NCBI GenBank assembly: GCA_016508695.1
Contig: VNKQ01000017.1
Location: forward strand, 558,001-622,000
Direction: 5' to 3'
Origin: Hyphodiscus hymeniophilus
Lineage: Eukaryota > Ascomycota > Leotiomycetes > Helotiales > Hyphodiscaceae
Length of the DNA stretch: 64,000 nucleotides
The notes under the pieces were generated by a model. The model made no database searches and was not told the origin of the DNA. It saw nothing but the letters and a program-made list of their open reading frames with translations. Below are positions 11,297-21,700 of the stretch, piece by piece. Position 1 is the first letter of the stretch; every line of letters starts with the position of its first letter. Both the position numbers and the translations under genes were made by a program.

Positions 11297-11475
11297 CTTT
11301 AGAGATACTTTCTCTATTAAAATATAGCGGGTTAGAGTTAATAGTTAGGGTTAGTTCTAAGGGGTTAAAAGGTAGTAAGAGCCCCTTTTACAAGAGTATC
11401 TTTTATATATTATTTCTTATAAATATATTTATTATATTTTAAGAAGAATATTAAAGGTAATAATATTCGTTCTAA

Positions 11476-11938
11476 TATACACACACTTTTTGTTGATCAC
11501 GTGACCAACTTGTTTTCTATTAAAAAACTATTAATTTAATTAATAGAGCTTATTCCTTTTAGAAATAGCTTTATAACTCCTAGGTTCTTAGCCCTATGTA
11601 GGCGTATTTAGACTTACCTCTTTAATATAATAATAGTATTATTGCTAGGCGAAAATAAGGGGATTACCCTTAAAAATTATAAAAATTAAAATTTTTTATA
11701 TTCTCTCTTAACTAATATTAATTAATTTAATAATCTAGAAATACTAGATAATACTAATATAAAGTCTTTTATATTTACTAGACTTAGACTTATTAGGCTA
11801 TTTAATCCCTCTTACTTAATATTTAATACTTTTTCTAACTCTTTAAATTTAATTAACTTTAAGCCTTAACTTTTAATTAAGCTAGTTTATTACTTAGATT
11901 TATTAACTTAAATTAAATAAGTCTAAGTATTAAATAAT
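11476..11938. other. Unassigned AT-rich remnant
   Basis: This stretch matches none of the element families I could define here. It begins near a CACGTG-containing near-palindrome (about 11493-11508) and is otherwise AT-rich with no open frame. It is probably a decayed transposon. Confidence 0.4.
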
Positions 11939-12293
11939 GGGTTAAGCTATTTTAACTTTACTTCCGGCTACTTTAACTCTATTAGTCCTTATTAGTTATA
12001 TATACTATAATATATATAATATATTTATACTCGTATAGGAATATTAAAACTTTATAACTACTTTTAATATTCTACTTAAAATATAACTAAATATAATTAT
12101 AAGAAATAATATAAATAAATAAAATATTCTTATATAAAAGGCTCTTACTACCCCCTAACCCCTAGAACTAACCTTAACTACTAATTTTAATCTATTATAT
12201 TTTAATAGAGAAAGTATCTCTAAGTACGTGTGCTTCTAAGTATACCCCCTAAGAGTTAAAGTAGCTAGGAGTAAAGTTGAAATAGCTTAACCC
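11939..12293 (-). mobile_element. MITE of D subtype, reverse orientation, 355 bp
   Basis: Both TIRs are present (GGGTTAAGCTATTTTAAC at the left, its inverse ending GCTTAACCC at 12293). The interior is the reverse complement of the copy at 10025. Flanking 8-mers are TAAATAAT and CAAATAAT, a target duplication with one T/C difference. Confidence 0.82.
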
Positions 12294-12733
12294 CAAATAA
12301 TATAATTAATAAACTTACTTTAAAAATATACATTTAATTTAATTTTATTATTTAGCTAGCTAATTATAAAGAAACTTAGACTTAAAGAGTTTATACTTAA
12401 TAATATATATAACATAATCTTATAAGCTAAAGACTTAATTATTAAGGCTTATACTTTTAATAAATTAAGAAATAAATAATCGAAGATTCGAAATTATTAA
12501 ATTTAATAAAAGTCTTTTATAAATATATAAAACTCGGCTAAATTAAGTATATTTCTTTAATTCTAATTACTTAAATAGCTAATTTAAAATAAATTAGCTA
12601 GAAAGATAATTTACAAGTTAATAATTAGTTAAATTAAATAACTTAGGCTAATATAACTAAAATTACTAAAATTATTAATTTAACTAAATCGGGTTTTATG
12701 TTAACTCTAAATATTAGCTTAAACCTAATTAAA
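12294..12733. other. Unassigned AT-rich remnant
   Basis: AT-rich sequence without a recognisable element end or reading frame. It separates the D-type MITE at 11939 from the C-type element at 12734. Confidence 0.4.
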
Positions 12734-13650
12734 GGGATAGGCTATTTTAACTTGTTTCCCGGCTAATTCAACTTTTCGGGAGTATACTTAATTACCTCGC
12801 TTACTTATACTAATTTATATACGCATATAAGGCTAACCTATATATTATAAATAACTATAATATATTCTTATTTCTTTAGCCTTTACTCTTCTTTAAGTTA
12901 TAAGTATATAATTCGATAGTCTCTTAGCTTACTTTATTATTATATAATTTAAGAGTATAAAGCAAATAAGAAAGTAATCTTATTAGCTAATATATATTAT
13001 TACTAATATTATAATAGGCTTATAATTAATACTTTTACTTCTTTTTTTATGTTAGGGGTTTTAAGACTTATTTTTAACCTTATATAAATTAAGGGGGAAA
13101 ATAAACCTTATAATATATTAAAAAGAGTATTATATATTATTAAATTAAGTACTCGAAAGTATCCCTTAGCTTTTAAATTACTTTTTTCTTTTATTTTTAT
13201 AATCCTTAAGTAATTTAAATTATTAACTAAGCAAGTATTTATCGTTTATTTAAGCTTAAATTAATTAACTTTTATTACTCTAATAATAATATAAATAATA
13301 AAGGGATATATCGATTAATATAAGACTAATATACTTATTAAGGGAAAGGGGGTATATAAGGGGAATTTCTTTTATATATAAAGATAATTGCCTTAAAGAC
13401 GTAATAATAATTATAAGAAGTATATTATAAGAAAAAGTAATTAAAGGGGAAAGGTTTAAAAGTTATATATAAAATAAGAAATATAAGTTAAATCCGGATT
13501 ATAATTTTAATAAGTTAATAAAATAGTATATATCGCATATTCTTACGTATATACTAGTTAGTATAATAGGGGAAACTTCTTAAATATATACTTATAAGTA
13601 GGGTTAAACAAGTTAAATTAGCTGGGAAGCAAGTTAAAATAGCCCGTCCC
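12734..13650 (+). mobile_element. C-type TIR element, about 917 bp
   Basis: The left end GGGATAGGCTATTTTAAC is followed by TTTCCCGGCTAATTCAAC. The right end is the inverted form, ending AGCCCGTCCC. The interior aligns with the element at 26617-27320. Flanking 8-mers (TAATTAAA and TAAAGTAA) match at only five positions, so the target duplication is decayed or one flank was rearranged. Sequence right of it resembles a MITE right end, suggesting it landed in another element. No coding frame survives. Confidence 0.7.
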
Positions 13651-14243
13651 TAAAGTAATTGGGAGTAGAGTTAAAATACTAGCTTAACCCTAAAACTATT
13701 ATAATTATCTTAAATATTCTTTCTTAAAACATAGCTAAATCCTTATAAGCGGAACATTTACTTAAAGGCTAAATGCTTAGTTATCGAATTAAGCTTAACC
13801 CCGATTTAAATAAGGCTTAAATTAAATTTGAGTTTTTTAAAGTTTTTAGATAAGGTTGAACTCGAGTTGGGTGTAAGTTAAGTTCGAGTTGGGTTTAATT
13901 TGAATCAAAGCTAGCTTTTAACCTTTGGTTTAAAACTAGATCAAAACCAGATTAGACCCTAATATTGTAAGACCACTTATTAATAGTGCTTAGTCAGCCG
14001 GCTAAACTTCGGGTAGCCCTTGTAAACTTTGGATATTAATTCTAGGCTTAATTAATTTCTTACTTTTAAAAATTAAAGTTTCGCTTAAAGTTTTAGAGTT
14101 TATAAGATTCGCTTGAGCTCTAGCTTTCTTAATGTCTAAATAAAGTATATTGTCACTAGTACTATAATAGGCCTGCAACCGATACTCTTAATCCCCTCCC
14201 TACACTAGAGGTTTCAAGACCTATTCTTAACCCTATGTATATA
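13651..14243. other. Patchwork remnant with CGAGTTGGGTT repeats
   Basis: The first bases resemble the right end of a D-type MITE (AGTAGAGTTAAAA and GCTTAACCC near 13672-13702). The region 13830-13910 carries repeats of a CTCGAGTTGGGT-like unit. From about 13920 base composition is closer to normal. The end (about 14160-14240) matches the interior of C-type elements. No gene is evident. Confidence 0.45.
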
Positions 14244-14593
14244 GTGTTAAGCTATTTTAACTCCACTCCCGGTTATTTCAACTCTGGTATACCTACTAGT
14301 AGTAATACACGTGTCTAGAGATACTTTCTCTACTAAAACATAGCAGGTTAGGGTTAGTGGTTACTAGGGTTAGTAGTTAGGGCTAGTTCTGGGGGTTAGG
14401 GGGCGAGGAGAGCCCCCCGCATAAGTATATCTTATATATCTTTATCTTTAAGATGAAAAGAGTATATTAAGGTAAGTAGTTTTAATATTTTTGCGCGGTC
14501 GCTAGATTTATATAAGCACTTAGGTGTAAATTAGTACTAATAAAGACTAGTGGAGTTGAAATAGCCGGGAATAGAGTTGAAATAGCTTAACCC
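14244..14593 (+). mobile_element. MITE of D subtype, 350 bp
   Basis: The left terminus GTGTTAAGCTATTTTAAC and a right terminus ending GCTTAACCC are present. Flanking 8-mers TGTATATA and TATATATA differ by one G/A transition, consistent with a target duplication later hit by RIP. It interrupts a C-type element fragment. Its interior is less decayed than other copies and carries several TTAGGG-like motifs. Confidence 0.82.
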
Positions 14594-14812
14594 TATATAT
14601 ACGAGGGAAAGGTAAACCCCGCGGTGCACTTAGACTCTAGGAGGAGTATCACGTGTTGCCAAATCGAGTACTCGACGACTACTCTTAGCCTTCGAATTAC
14701 CCCCCCCCCCCCAGCCCCTATAATCCTTAAGTAACCCAGGTCACTAATTGGGCGAGTCTTTATTATTTATTTAGGCCTAAATCAATAGAGTTCTATTACC
14801 CTAGTAATAATA
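14594..14812 (-). mobile_element. C-type element fragment, reversed arm
   Basis: This is the reverse complement of sequence inside the C-type copy at about 26990-27185, for example the AGGAGGAGTAT and ACCTTTCCCTCG region. It contains a run of 13 C at 14700-14712. The matching forward arm lies across the next MITE at 15170-15966. Confidence 0.6.
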
Positions 14813-15169
14813 GGTTTAAGCTATTTTAACTTTACTCCCGGCTACTTTAACTCTTACGGGGTATACTTAGAAATACATATATTTAAAGATACTCTCTCTA
14901 TTAAAATATAATAGGTTAAAATTAATATTTAAGGTTAATTCTAGGGGGTTAGGGGGTAAGAAAAGTCCCTTATATAAGGATATCTTTTTTATTTATATTA
15001 TTTCTTATAATTATATTTAGTTATATTCTAAGTAAAATATTAAAAGTAATTATAATAGTTTTAATATTCTTATATAAGTATAAACTTATTATATATATTA
15101 TAATATATATAATTAATAAGGACTAATAGAGTTAAAGTAGCCGGGAGTAAAGTTAAAATAGCTTAACCC
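14813..15169 (+). mobile_element. MITE of D subtype, 357 bp
   Basis: The left end GGTTTAAGCTATTTTAAC and the right end ending GCTTAACCC are inverted copies of each other. The interior matches the 10025 copy. Flanking 8-mers TAATAATA and TATAATTA match at five of eight positions, so a target duplication is only tentative. It sits at the junction of two inverted C-type fragments. Confidence 0.75.
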
Positions 15170-15966
15170 TATAATTACCTAGTATATTAACTTATTATAA
15201 TCCGGATTTAACTTATATTTTTTATTTTATATATAACCCTTAAATAATTTTATTACTTTAACCTTAATTTTAACCTCTTCTATTACTTTCTCTTATAATA
15301 TATTACTTATAATTATTATTATATCTTTAAGGAAATTATCTTTATATATAAAAGAGATTTCCTTTATATAACCCCTTTTCCTTCTAATATTAGGCTTATA
15401 TTAATTAATATATTCCTTTCTTATCCGCATTATTAATAGGGTAATAGAACTCTATTAATTTATATTTAAATAAATAATAAAGACTCGCCTAATTAGTAAC
15501 CTGGGTTACTTAAGGATTACGGAGGCTAACGGGGGGGGGGGGGGGGGTAATTTAAAGGCTAAGGGTGATTATCGAGTACTTACTTCGGTAATATGTAACG
15601 CAAGTATTTAGTGATTCTATTTTAAAGGCTAGGGCAAAGTTAAGAATAATGAGTGCTGAAATCCAGGTCACGTGATAATACTAACTAGTAAATCACATGA
15701 TGACCGGAGTTAACTGGCATGGCCAATCAGGCCTAGCCACCTGATATTCGTACGCATATATATATAGCTACTACCTCCCTACCTTAGTTCTATAAGCAAT
15801 AAGAAATATTTGATCCACATTACTAGCAATGAGGATATATTGATATTTGGTAAGGTATATAGTTTAGCCTTGCTTGCGCATATAAATTATTATAATTAAA
15901 CGAGGATATTAAGTATACCCCCGAAAAGTTATTTTAGCCGGGAGGCAAGCTATTATAGCCCGTCCC
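15170..15966 (+). mobile_element. C-type element fragment, forward arm with intact right end
   Basis: The interior follows the same order as the C copy at 26617-27320, and the right terminus ends AGCCCGTCCC at 15966. A run of 17 G lies at 15531-15547, the mirror of the C run in the reversed arm. A less AT-rich patch (about 15650-15830) with GGTCACGTGAT and related words interrupts the alignment and may be a later insertion. Confidence 0.6.
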
Positions 15967-16221
15967 AAAGTTAAAGTTTAAACTGCGAAACGGGTTAAAA
16001 TAGTTAATAAAGTTAACCCGGATAAAATTGAGTTTAATCGGATTTTTTGAAAACCCTTTTTTATAAAGATTATTCTTAAAGTACTTCGGCCTATTTAGGT
16101 TAGTAGCTCGGCACCCTAGTAGTATTTTTCCTAATTTAATCGAATCGTTAGCTCGCTTAATTTTAGCGTTAAAATTGAGTTAGTTATAGCTGAATCGAAA
16201 TATTTAAACTCAATTTAGTTA
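15967..16221. other. AT-rich spacer
   Basis: No element end or gene can be assigned. It separates the C fragment from the A-type element at 16222. Confidence 0.4.
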
Positions 16222-17396
16222 GGGACGAGCTATTTTAACTCTAATACCGGCTATTTTAACTTTACTAGTCCCAGATTGTTTTTATACTTATATATATCTA
16301 ATAAGCTTTACTTATTATATAAATTTGTATATGTATAAGAGTATATAATATATATTATTATATTAACTTATTAAAATTATAATTTAGATTTAACTTATAC
16401 TTATTATTTTATATATAACCCTTAAAAGGTTTTATTATTATAACTTTAACCTCTTATATTACCTCCCTTTATAATATATCTCTTATAATAATTATTACGT
16501 TTTTAAAGCAATTGTTTTTATATATAAAAGAAATCCCCTTTATATAACTTATTTCTTTTTTTATACTTAGCTTATATTAATTAATATACTCCTTTATTAT
16601 TCGTATTATTATAAGAGTAATAGAAGGGATGAGCTATTTCAACTCTAATGCCGGCTATTTCAACTCTTAGGGGGTATACCTACCGTGCACCTAGAAAGGT
16701 ACGTGCTTAGAGATACTTTCTCTACTAAAACATAGCGGGTTAGGGTTAGTGGTTAGGGTTAGTTTCGGGGGGTTAAGGGGCGGTAAGAGCCCCCCGCATA
16801 GGGATATCCTTTTTATTTATATTATTTCTTATAATTATATTTGGTTATATTTTAAGTAGAATATTAAAGGTACCTAGTTATAGTAGTTTTAATATTCCCG
16901 CACGGGCGCAAACTTACTATGCGTACTACGGTATATATAACTAGTAAGGACTAGTAGAGTTGAAATAGCCGGCATTAGAGTTGAAATAGCTCATCCCTAA
17001 TAGAACTATCTCGATTTAGCTTAGAATAAACAATAAATACTAGTCTAATAAGAGACTTAAGTTACTTAAAGATTATAAGGGCTAAAGAAAAGAAGAGTTT
17101 AAAAGCTAAGAGTAGTTGTCAAGTACTCGATTAAGTATACTTATTGGCTTTAATATACTATTTAATAGTAATAACTATAATAGAAAGATTAGTATAAACC
17201 GCTATAAAGGGAGGGGGCTTATAAGTCTTAAATACGTTTATTGCGAAAGTTATAAGTTAATAAGAATATATTAATTTTAATAAGTAATATAAATTATACT
17301 TACTTTTATATATAAAATAATATAGGGAAGCGAGCTTACTAAGTATACCTCTAAAGAGTTAAAATAGCCGGTATTAGAGTTAAAATAGCTCTTCCC
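16222..17396 (+). mobile_element. A-type TIR element, 795 bp net, split by a MITE
   Basis: The left end is GGGACGAGCTATTTTAAC, then ATACCGGCTATTTTAAC. The right end is its inverse, ending AGCTCTTCCC. Removing the nested MITE and one target duplication (380 bp) leaves exactly 795 bp, the length of the independent copy at 39777-40571. Flanking 8-mers are too diverged to call a duplication. No coding frame is left. Confidence 0.8.
16626..16997 (+). mobile_element. MITE of B subtype, best-preserved copy, 372 bp
   Basis: The left end GGGATGAGCTATTTCAAC, then TGCCGGCTATTTCAAC, is mirrored by a right end ending AGCTCATCCC. Exact 8-bp target duplications TAATAGAA flank it (16618-16625 and 16998-17005). 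The interior is comparatively GC-rich and holds GGGTTAGGGTTAG blocks. It is nested inside the A-type element, so it inserted later. Confidence 0.88.
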
Positions 17397-18000
17397 TTAA
17401 TTAAACTTTAAGTAATTTTAGGGATAAGTTATTCTAACTCTAATACTAGTTATTTTAGGGACGAGCTATTTTAACTCTAATACCGGCTATTTTAACTCTA
17501 TTAATCCTAGATCGTTTTTATACTTATATATATTTAGTAAGCTTTACTTACTATATAAATTTATATACGCGTAAGAGTATATAATATATATTATTATACT
17601 AACTTATTAAAATTATAATCTAAATTTAACTTATACTTACTATCTTATATATAACCCTTAAAAAGTTTTATTATTATAACTTTAATCTCTTATATTACTT
17701 TCTTTTATAGTATATCTCTTATAATAATAGTTATATCTTTAAGGCAATTATCTTTATATATAAAAACAATCTAGGACTAATAGAGTTAAAATAGCCGGCA
17801 TTAGAGTTAAAAATAGCTCGTCCCTAATTAATATACTCCTTTACTATTTATATTATTATAAGGGTAATAGAACTATCTCGATTTAACTTAAAATAAACGA
17901 TAAATACTAGTCTAGTAAGAGACTTGGGTTACTTAAGGATTGCGGGGGCTAAAGAAAGGGGGAGTTTATTAATTATAACTTACTAAATCGATCGCAAGTA

Positions 18001-18269
18001 TATTATCGCGTAGATAATCGGTCTAATCTTTAAGAAGAAAGAGTTTATAAGAAAAGACTACTCGAATAAGTATATATTAAGTATTATCTAGTCTAAAGAA
18101 AGAAAAAGAGGAAGTAAGTCTTCTCTTAAGTATTAAATTACTCTTGTAAAGCTTAGCGAAATAAGTACTTAAATAAAGCTTAAGTAATTATATAACGTAA
18201 CTAAATATTTAATAAGTATAATTAGATATTTTATAACTATAAGATTAGTTAAGCCTTAATTTTATAATA
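18001..18269 (-). repeat. 3' LTR of copia copy 1
   Basis: This is about 269 bp and matches the segments at 26057, 28360, 34446 (inverted), 36378 and 42990. On the plus strand it starts TATTATCGCG and ends TTTTATAATA, consistent with TG..CA ends after RIP. Confidence 0.85.
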
Positions 18270-20505
18270 TACCCCCTAGTTGTTATAAAGAAGTTTAGAG
18301 ACCTTTTATTTTATAATAATTATTATTTTATAATCTCTAATCCCTTATATTCCTCAAATAGCTTTAATTCGATATATTAAAATATATACTTATATTCGAA
18401 GTCGATTATAAGATATAGCGTGTGTTTACTTATATAGCTTATAAGTAAGTTCCCTATACTTTATATATATATAGATTTCGATTTATAAATATTAGTATTT
18501 ACTTTATTTAATTGCTTAATATAATTAATTTAATTAGAGATCTTATATTTAGTAATAACTAATATTATAATTAGTTTTAACTAATATCTTTTTTATCTCT
18601 TAGCCTTATAAATAATACAAACGATACAAATAATATAAATAATATAAACTTTATATGTCGTTTAATCTTTATAGCTACTTTAATTAATCTAATAACTTAA
18701 TACGCTTTTAACCGCACTAGTAGGCGCGTAGCTAATTAGGCTATAAGTATAAAATCGCGATCTCGCGACTTTTTAACCTCTAATAATAATAATAAATAAT
18801 AATGTTAACTTTTAATACTATTATAATAGTATATTATTACTATTTTATTAATAGCTCTTTTATCTTCTTATTAATTATTAATATAAGTAATACCTCGAGT
18901 GAAAATACAAGTAAAAGCTTAAGTAATCGATTACCTTTGTTTAAATTCTAAGTTTAATTCCTAACTTTATCTAATTATTACTTTATATTTAATAATTAAT
19001 ATAATTAACCTTTTTACTAAGTAAGGCTTTAAAGAAGAGTAAGTAAAGACACTTATTAATCCTTTTACTACCGAATCTAATAATCCCTTTTAATCTCCCC
19101 CTTTTTTTACTAATAATTTCTATAATAATAATAATTATAATAATAATAATAATAATAATAGAAAAGAAGAAGATAAGGAAAATAAAGCTAAAGAAAATAA
19201 AGATAAAAAAGATAAAGACAATTTAATCTTATCTCTTACTAAGTTGCGTAATTATTATTACTAGCTTTTACGCTTATTACTTATACTAACTCTTATTTTT
19301 ACTACTCGTCCGGATAATAGTCTTATTCGCTACTTATATAATTAGACTACTTGCCTTAGTCTTTATTCTTTTATTCTAAACGATTATATTTTAAACAATT
19401 ATATTCCGGATACTCTTTCTCGTTATTCTTATAGTCTTACTTATAGTCTTAGTACTTAGCGAGATTAGCCTTGCCTTAGTTATTTGTCTTTTTTAATAGC
19501 TAGAAAATCTAATAGTTATTACTTTAAGAATTCCGTTATATTATATAGTAATTAGTATTACTAATACTATATATACTCTTGTGTTCTAATCTTTACTAGT
19601 ATTTTTTTATATACTTAGCTATTTTATACTAAGTATTATTATTAAGAAGCTAGCTAGAGTTTTAATTAAAAAGTATATTAAATATAAAGTTTTTATTTAA
19701 TTAATATTAATCTTTATATAGAAAATAAAGTAATTAAAGATTACTATTTAGACTATATTAAAGATATAGTGATTTTATTAATCCTATTAATCGCGCTCTA
19801 GAAATTAGTACTTGTCGATATAAAAATAATAATAACAATTAAAGTCTTACTCCTTATTATACTAGAACTCTTTTTTCTAGTTTTACTAGTTTGAAGACTA
19901 ATAAATAGGCAATACTTACTTAAGCCTTTATTACTTATATAAATACTATATATAATTTAAGTAGTTAAGGTAGCGAATAATCTATTAGTAATCTAGGGGA
20001 AATATTAGGTAGTCTTTTATAATATATTTTCGTTCTCTTTTTTCTATATTAAAGTAACTTAATAATAATACCCGAATAAATATTAATTTACTAAATTCTT
20101 TTAACTATAAAATAAATAACTTATAAAATAAAATATATAATTATTAATTATATTATCTTACTATATTATAACTTTAAAGTATAGAAAACTCTACTTAGTT
20201 CTTTTAGTTAATCTTATTAATATTTATATAAAATTTTATAATAGTCTTACTAGTATCTTACTAAATATATTATTAATTTATCTAATCTTAGTAATATCTA
20301 GCCAAAATCTTAATAGATTTTATTAATATTTAGAAAATATTTAATTACTAATCTCTAATCCTTAACTATATTAATTAAATACTTAATCTAATCCTTAGAA
20401 ATCCGTCTAATATTTACTTATTAAATACTAATTAATTAATACTTTTATATAATTAATACTCTAGATCTTATACCTTCCTAAGATCTTTAATCTTTTTACG
20501 TATAT
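18270..20505. other. Extra 3' region of the copia element between pol and 3' LTR
   Basis: Copies 1 and 2 both carry this segment of about 2.2 kb (copy 2 equivalent about 28626-31520, including a MITE). It contains an AAT microsatellite at about 19123-19160. On the plus strand, opposite to pol, a frame from about 19150 reads Lys/Glu/Asp-rich and then about 120 codons interrupted mainly by TAG. These stops could derive from CAG by RIP. A second reading frame is also fairly open, so coding is unproven. Confidence 0.45.
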
Positions 20506-21700
20506 CCTATAGGTTTAATAAAGCTTGGAAATACTTAAACTTATATCTAGGGAAATTCTTAGTAAGCTTATCTATTAGTATTTCGCTAGTTAGTAAATAT
20601 ATTACTTTAAACGTTCTAAATTTATACTCTTAGTAAAGCTATATATTTTAAATATTTACATATTATAACTTAGTTATAATTCTCTTATTCTCCCTTATAA
20701 TTAGTCTAATTATTTGTTAATTATTATAAAAGATTGTTTAAGAGTCTTTAAGTAAGAGTTTAATCTCTTTGAAAAATCGTTATAATACTATCGTTTCTTT
20801 AGTTATATACTTTACTCCCAAAAGCTTTACTTAAGTAATAAATATTAATATTATCGACTATCGAGTTACTTTTTAAGTAATAAGTCTTTTAAATAAGAAT
20901 ATTATATACTTATAAGATAATCGCTAAGTTTTAATATTATTTGTAAATAATACGTCTAATATAATTAGTAATTAGCTTTTTAAACTTCCTTTATATTAAA
21001 TAGTAAGATATCGAGTTCTCTAAAGATATCTAATTACCTAATTAACTATTTCTATATATTATATACTAGGGTTTATTAAGAATTAGAAGAGTTAAAAAGT
21101 CGCGAAAGTAACGTTTACTCTAATTATAATTATAATATAGAGAACCGATTTTATTTTTTCTTAATATATCTTAACAAAGCTTAATATTATTATCTTTAGG
21201 TTTTTAATAAGCTTAGTTCTTAAAAGTAATATAAATAAATATTTTTATTTAGCTAAATCGAACTTTTAAGCAATCTTTTTAATATAAGTATTATAGAGTA
21301 AAGAGATTATCTTATTATTCTAATCTCTAATTATATAAATACTTAAGAACTATTAAATATCTTTTAAGTCCCGAAACTTATATAACTTCTTTAGCTTCTT
21401 AATAAACTTATATGCCTTTTACTTATTTCTTTTATAATATAAGATTAGTATATTATTTATATAAAAGATTATAAAGATTTGTTAAGTATAGTTATAAAAG
21501 AGATATAGCTTTTCCTTACTTTAAATTAACCCGAGAGACTTAATTATTAAAGAGAAGTCTTAATATTAAAAAGCTAGAGAGTCTTATAAGCTATATAAAG
21601 CTTAGTCGATCTCTATATAAAACCCTACTTTTTTAAAGCCTAAAAAAAGCTAATATATTACTTATACTCTTTTATCGTTTTATAAAGTATTAATAAAAGT
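20506..21700 (-). pseudogene. Decayed copia pol: reverse transcriptase and RNase H
   Basis: Reading the minus strand through stop codons gives a clear copia-like order. The polymerase box reads FYINNILILY at about 21437-21466, where the family has YVDD; the change is G to A at three codons. It is followed by KLYKFRDL, a WFLGI-like segment, IIRDQNNKIISL and YIKKIA.KFDLAK. RNase H follows at about 20700-20960, with EL/LLGVKY.TKET and LQRFFKEI, then the tail LTKNFPR.KF..F.ALLNL ending near 20506. In-frame TAA/TAG stops replace what are usually Gln or Trp codons. Upstream (21700 to about 26040, minus strand) should hold gag, protease and integrase, but I could not read them reliably. Confidence 0.82.

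Larger units (their letters stand above)
10385..11475 (+). mobile_element. B-subtype MITE, right end lost, split by a solo LTR
   Basis: The left end GGGATAAGCTATTTTAAC starts at 10385 and the family's internal sequence runs to 10473. It resumes at 11297 with TAGAGATACTTTCTC and fades near 11475. The gap is filled by the LTR-like insertion at 10474-11296. An uninterrupted version of the joined sequence is visible near 28235-28300, which confirms the split. Confidence 0.7.
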
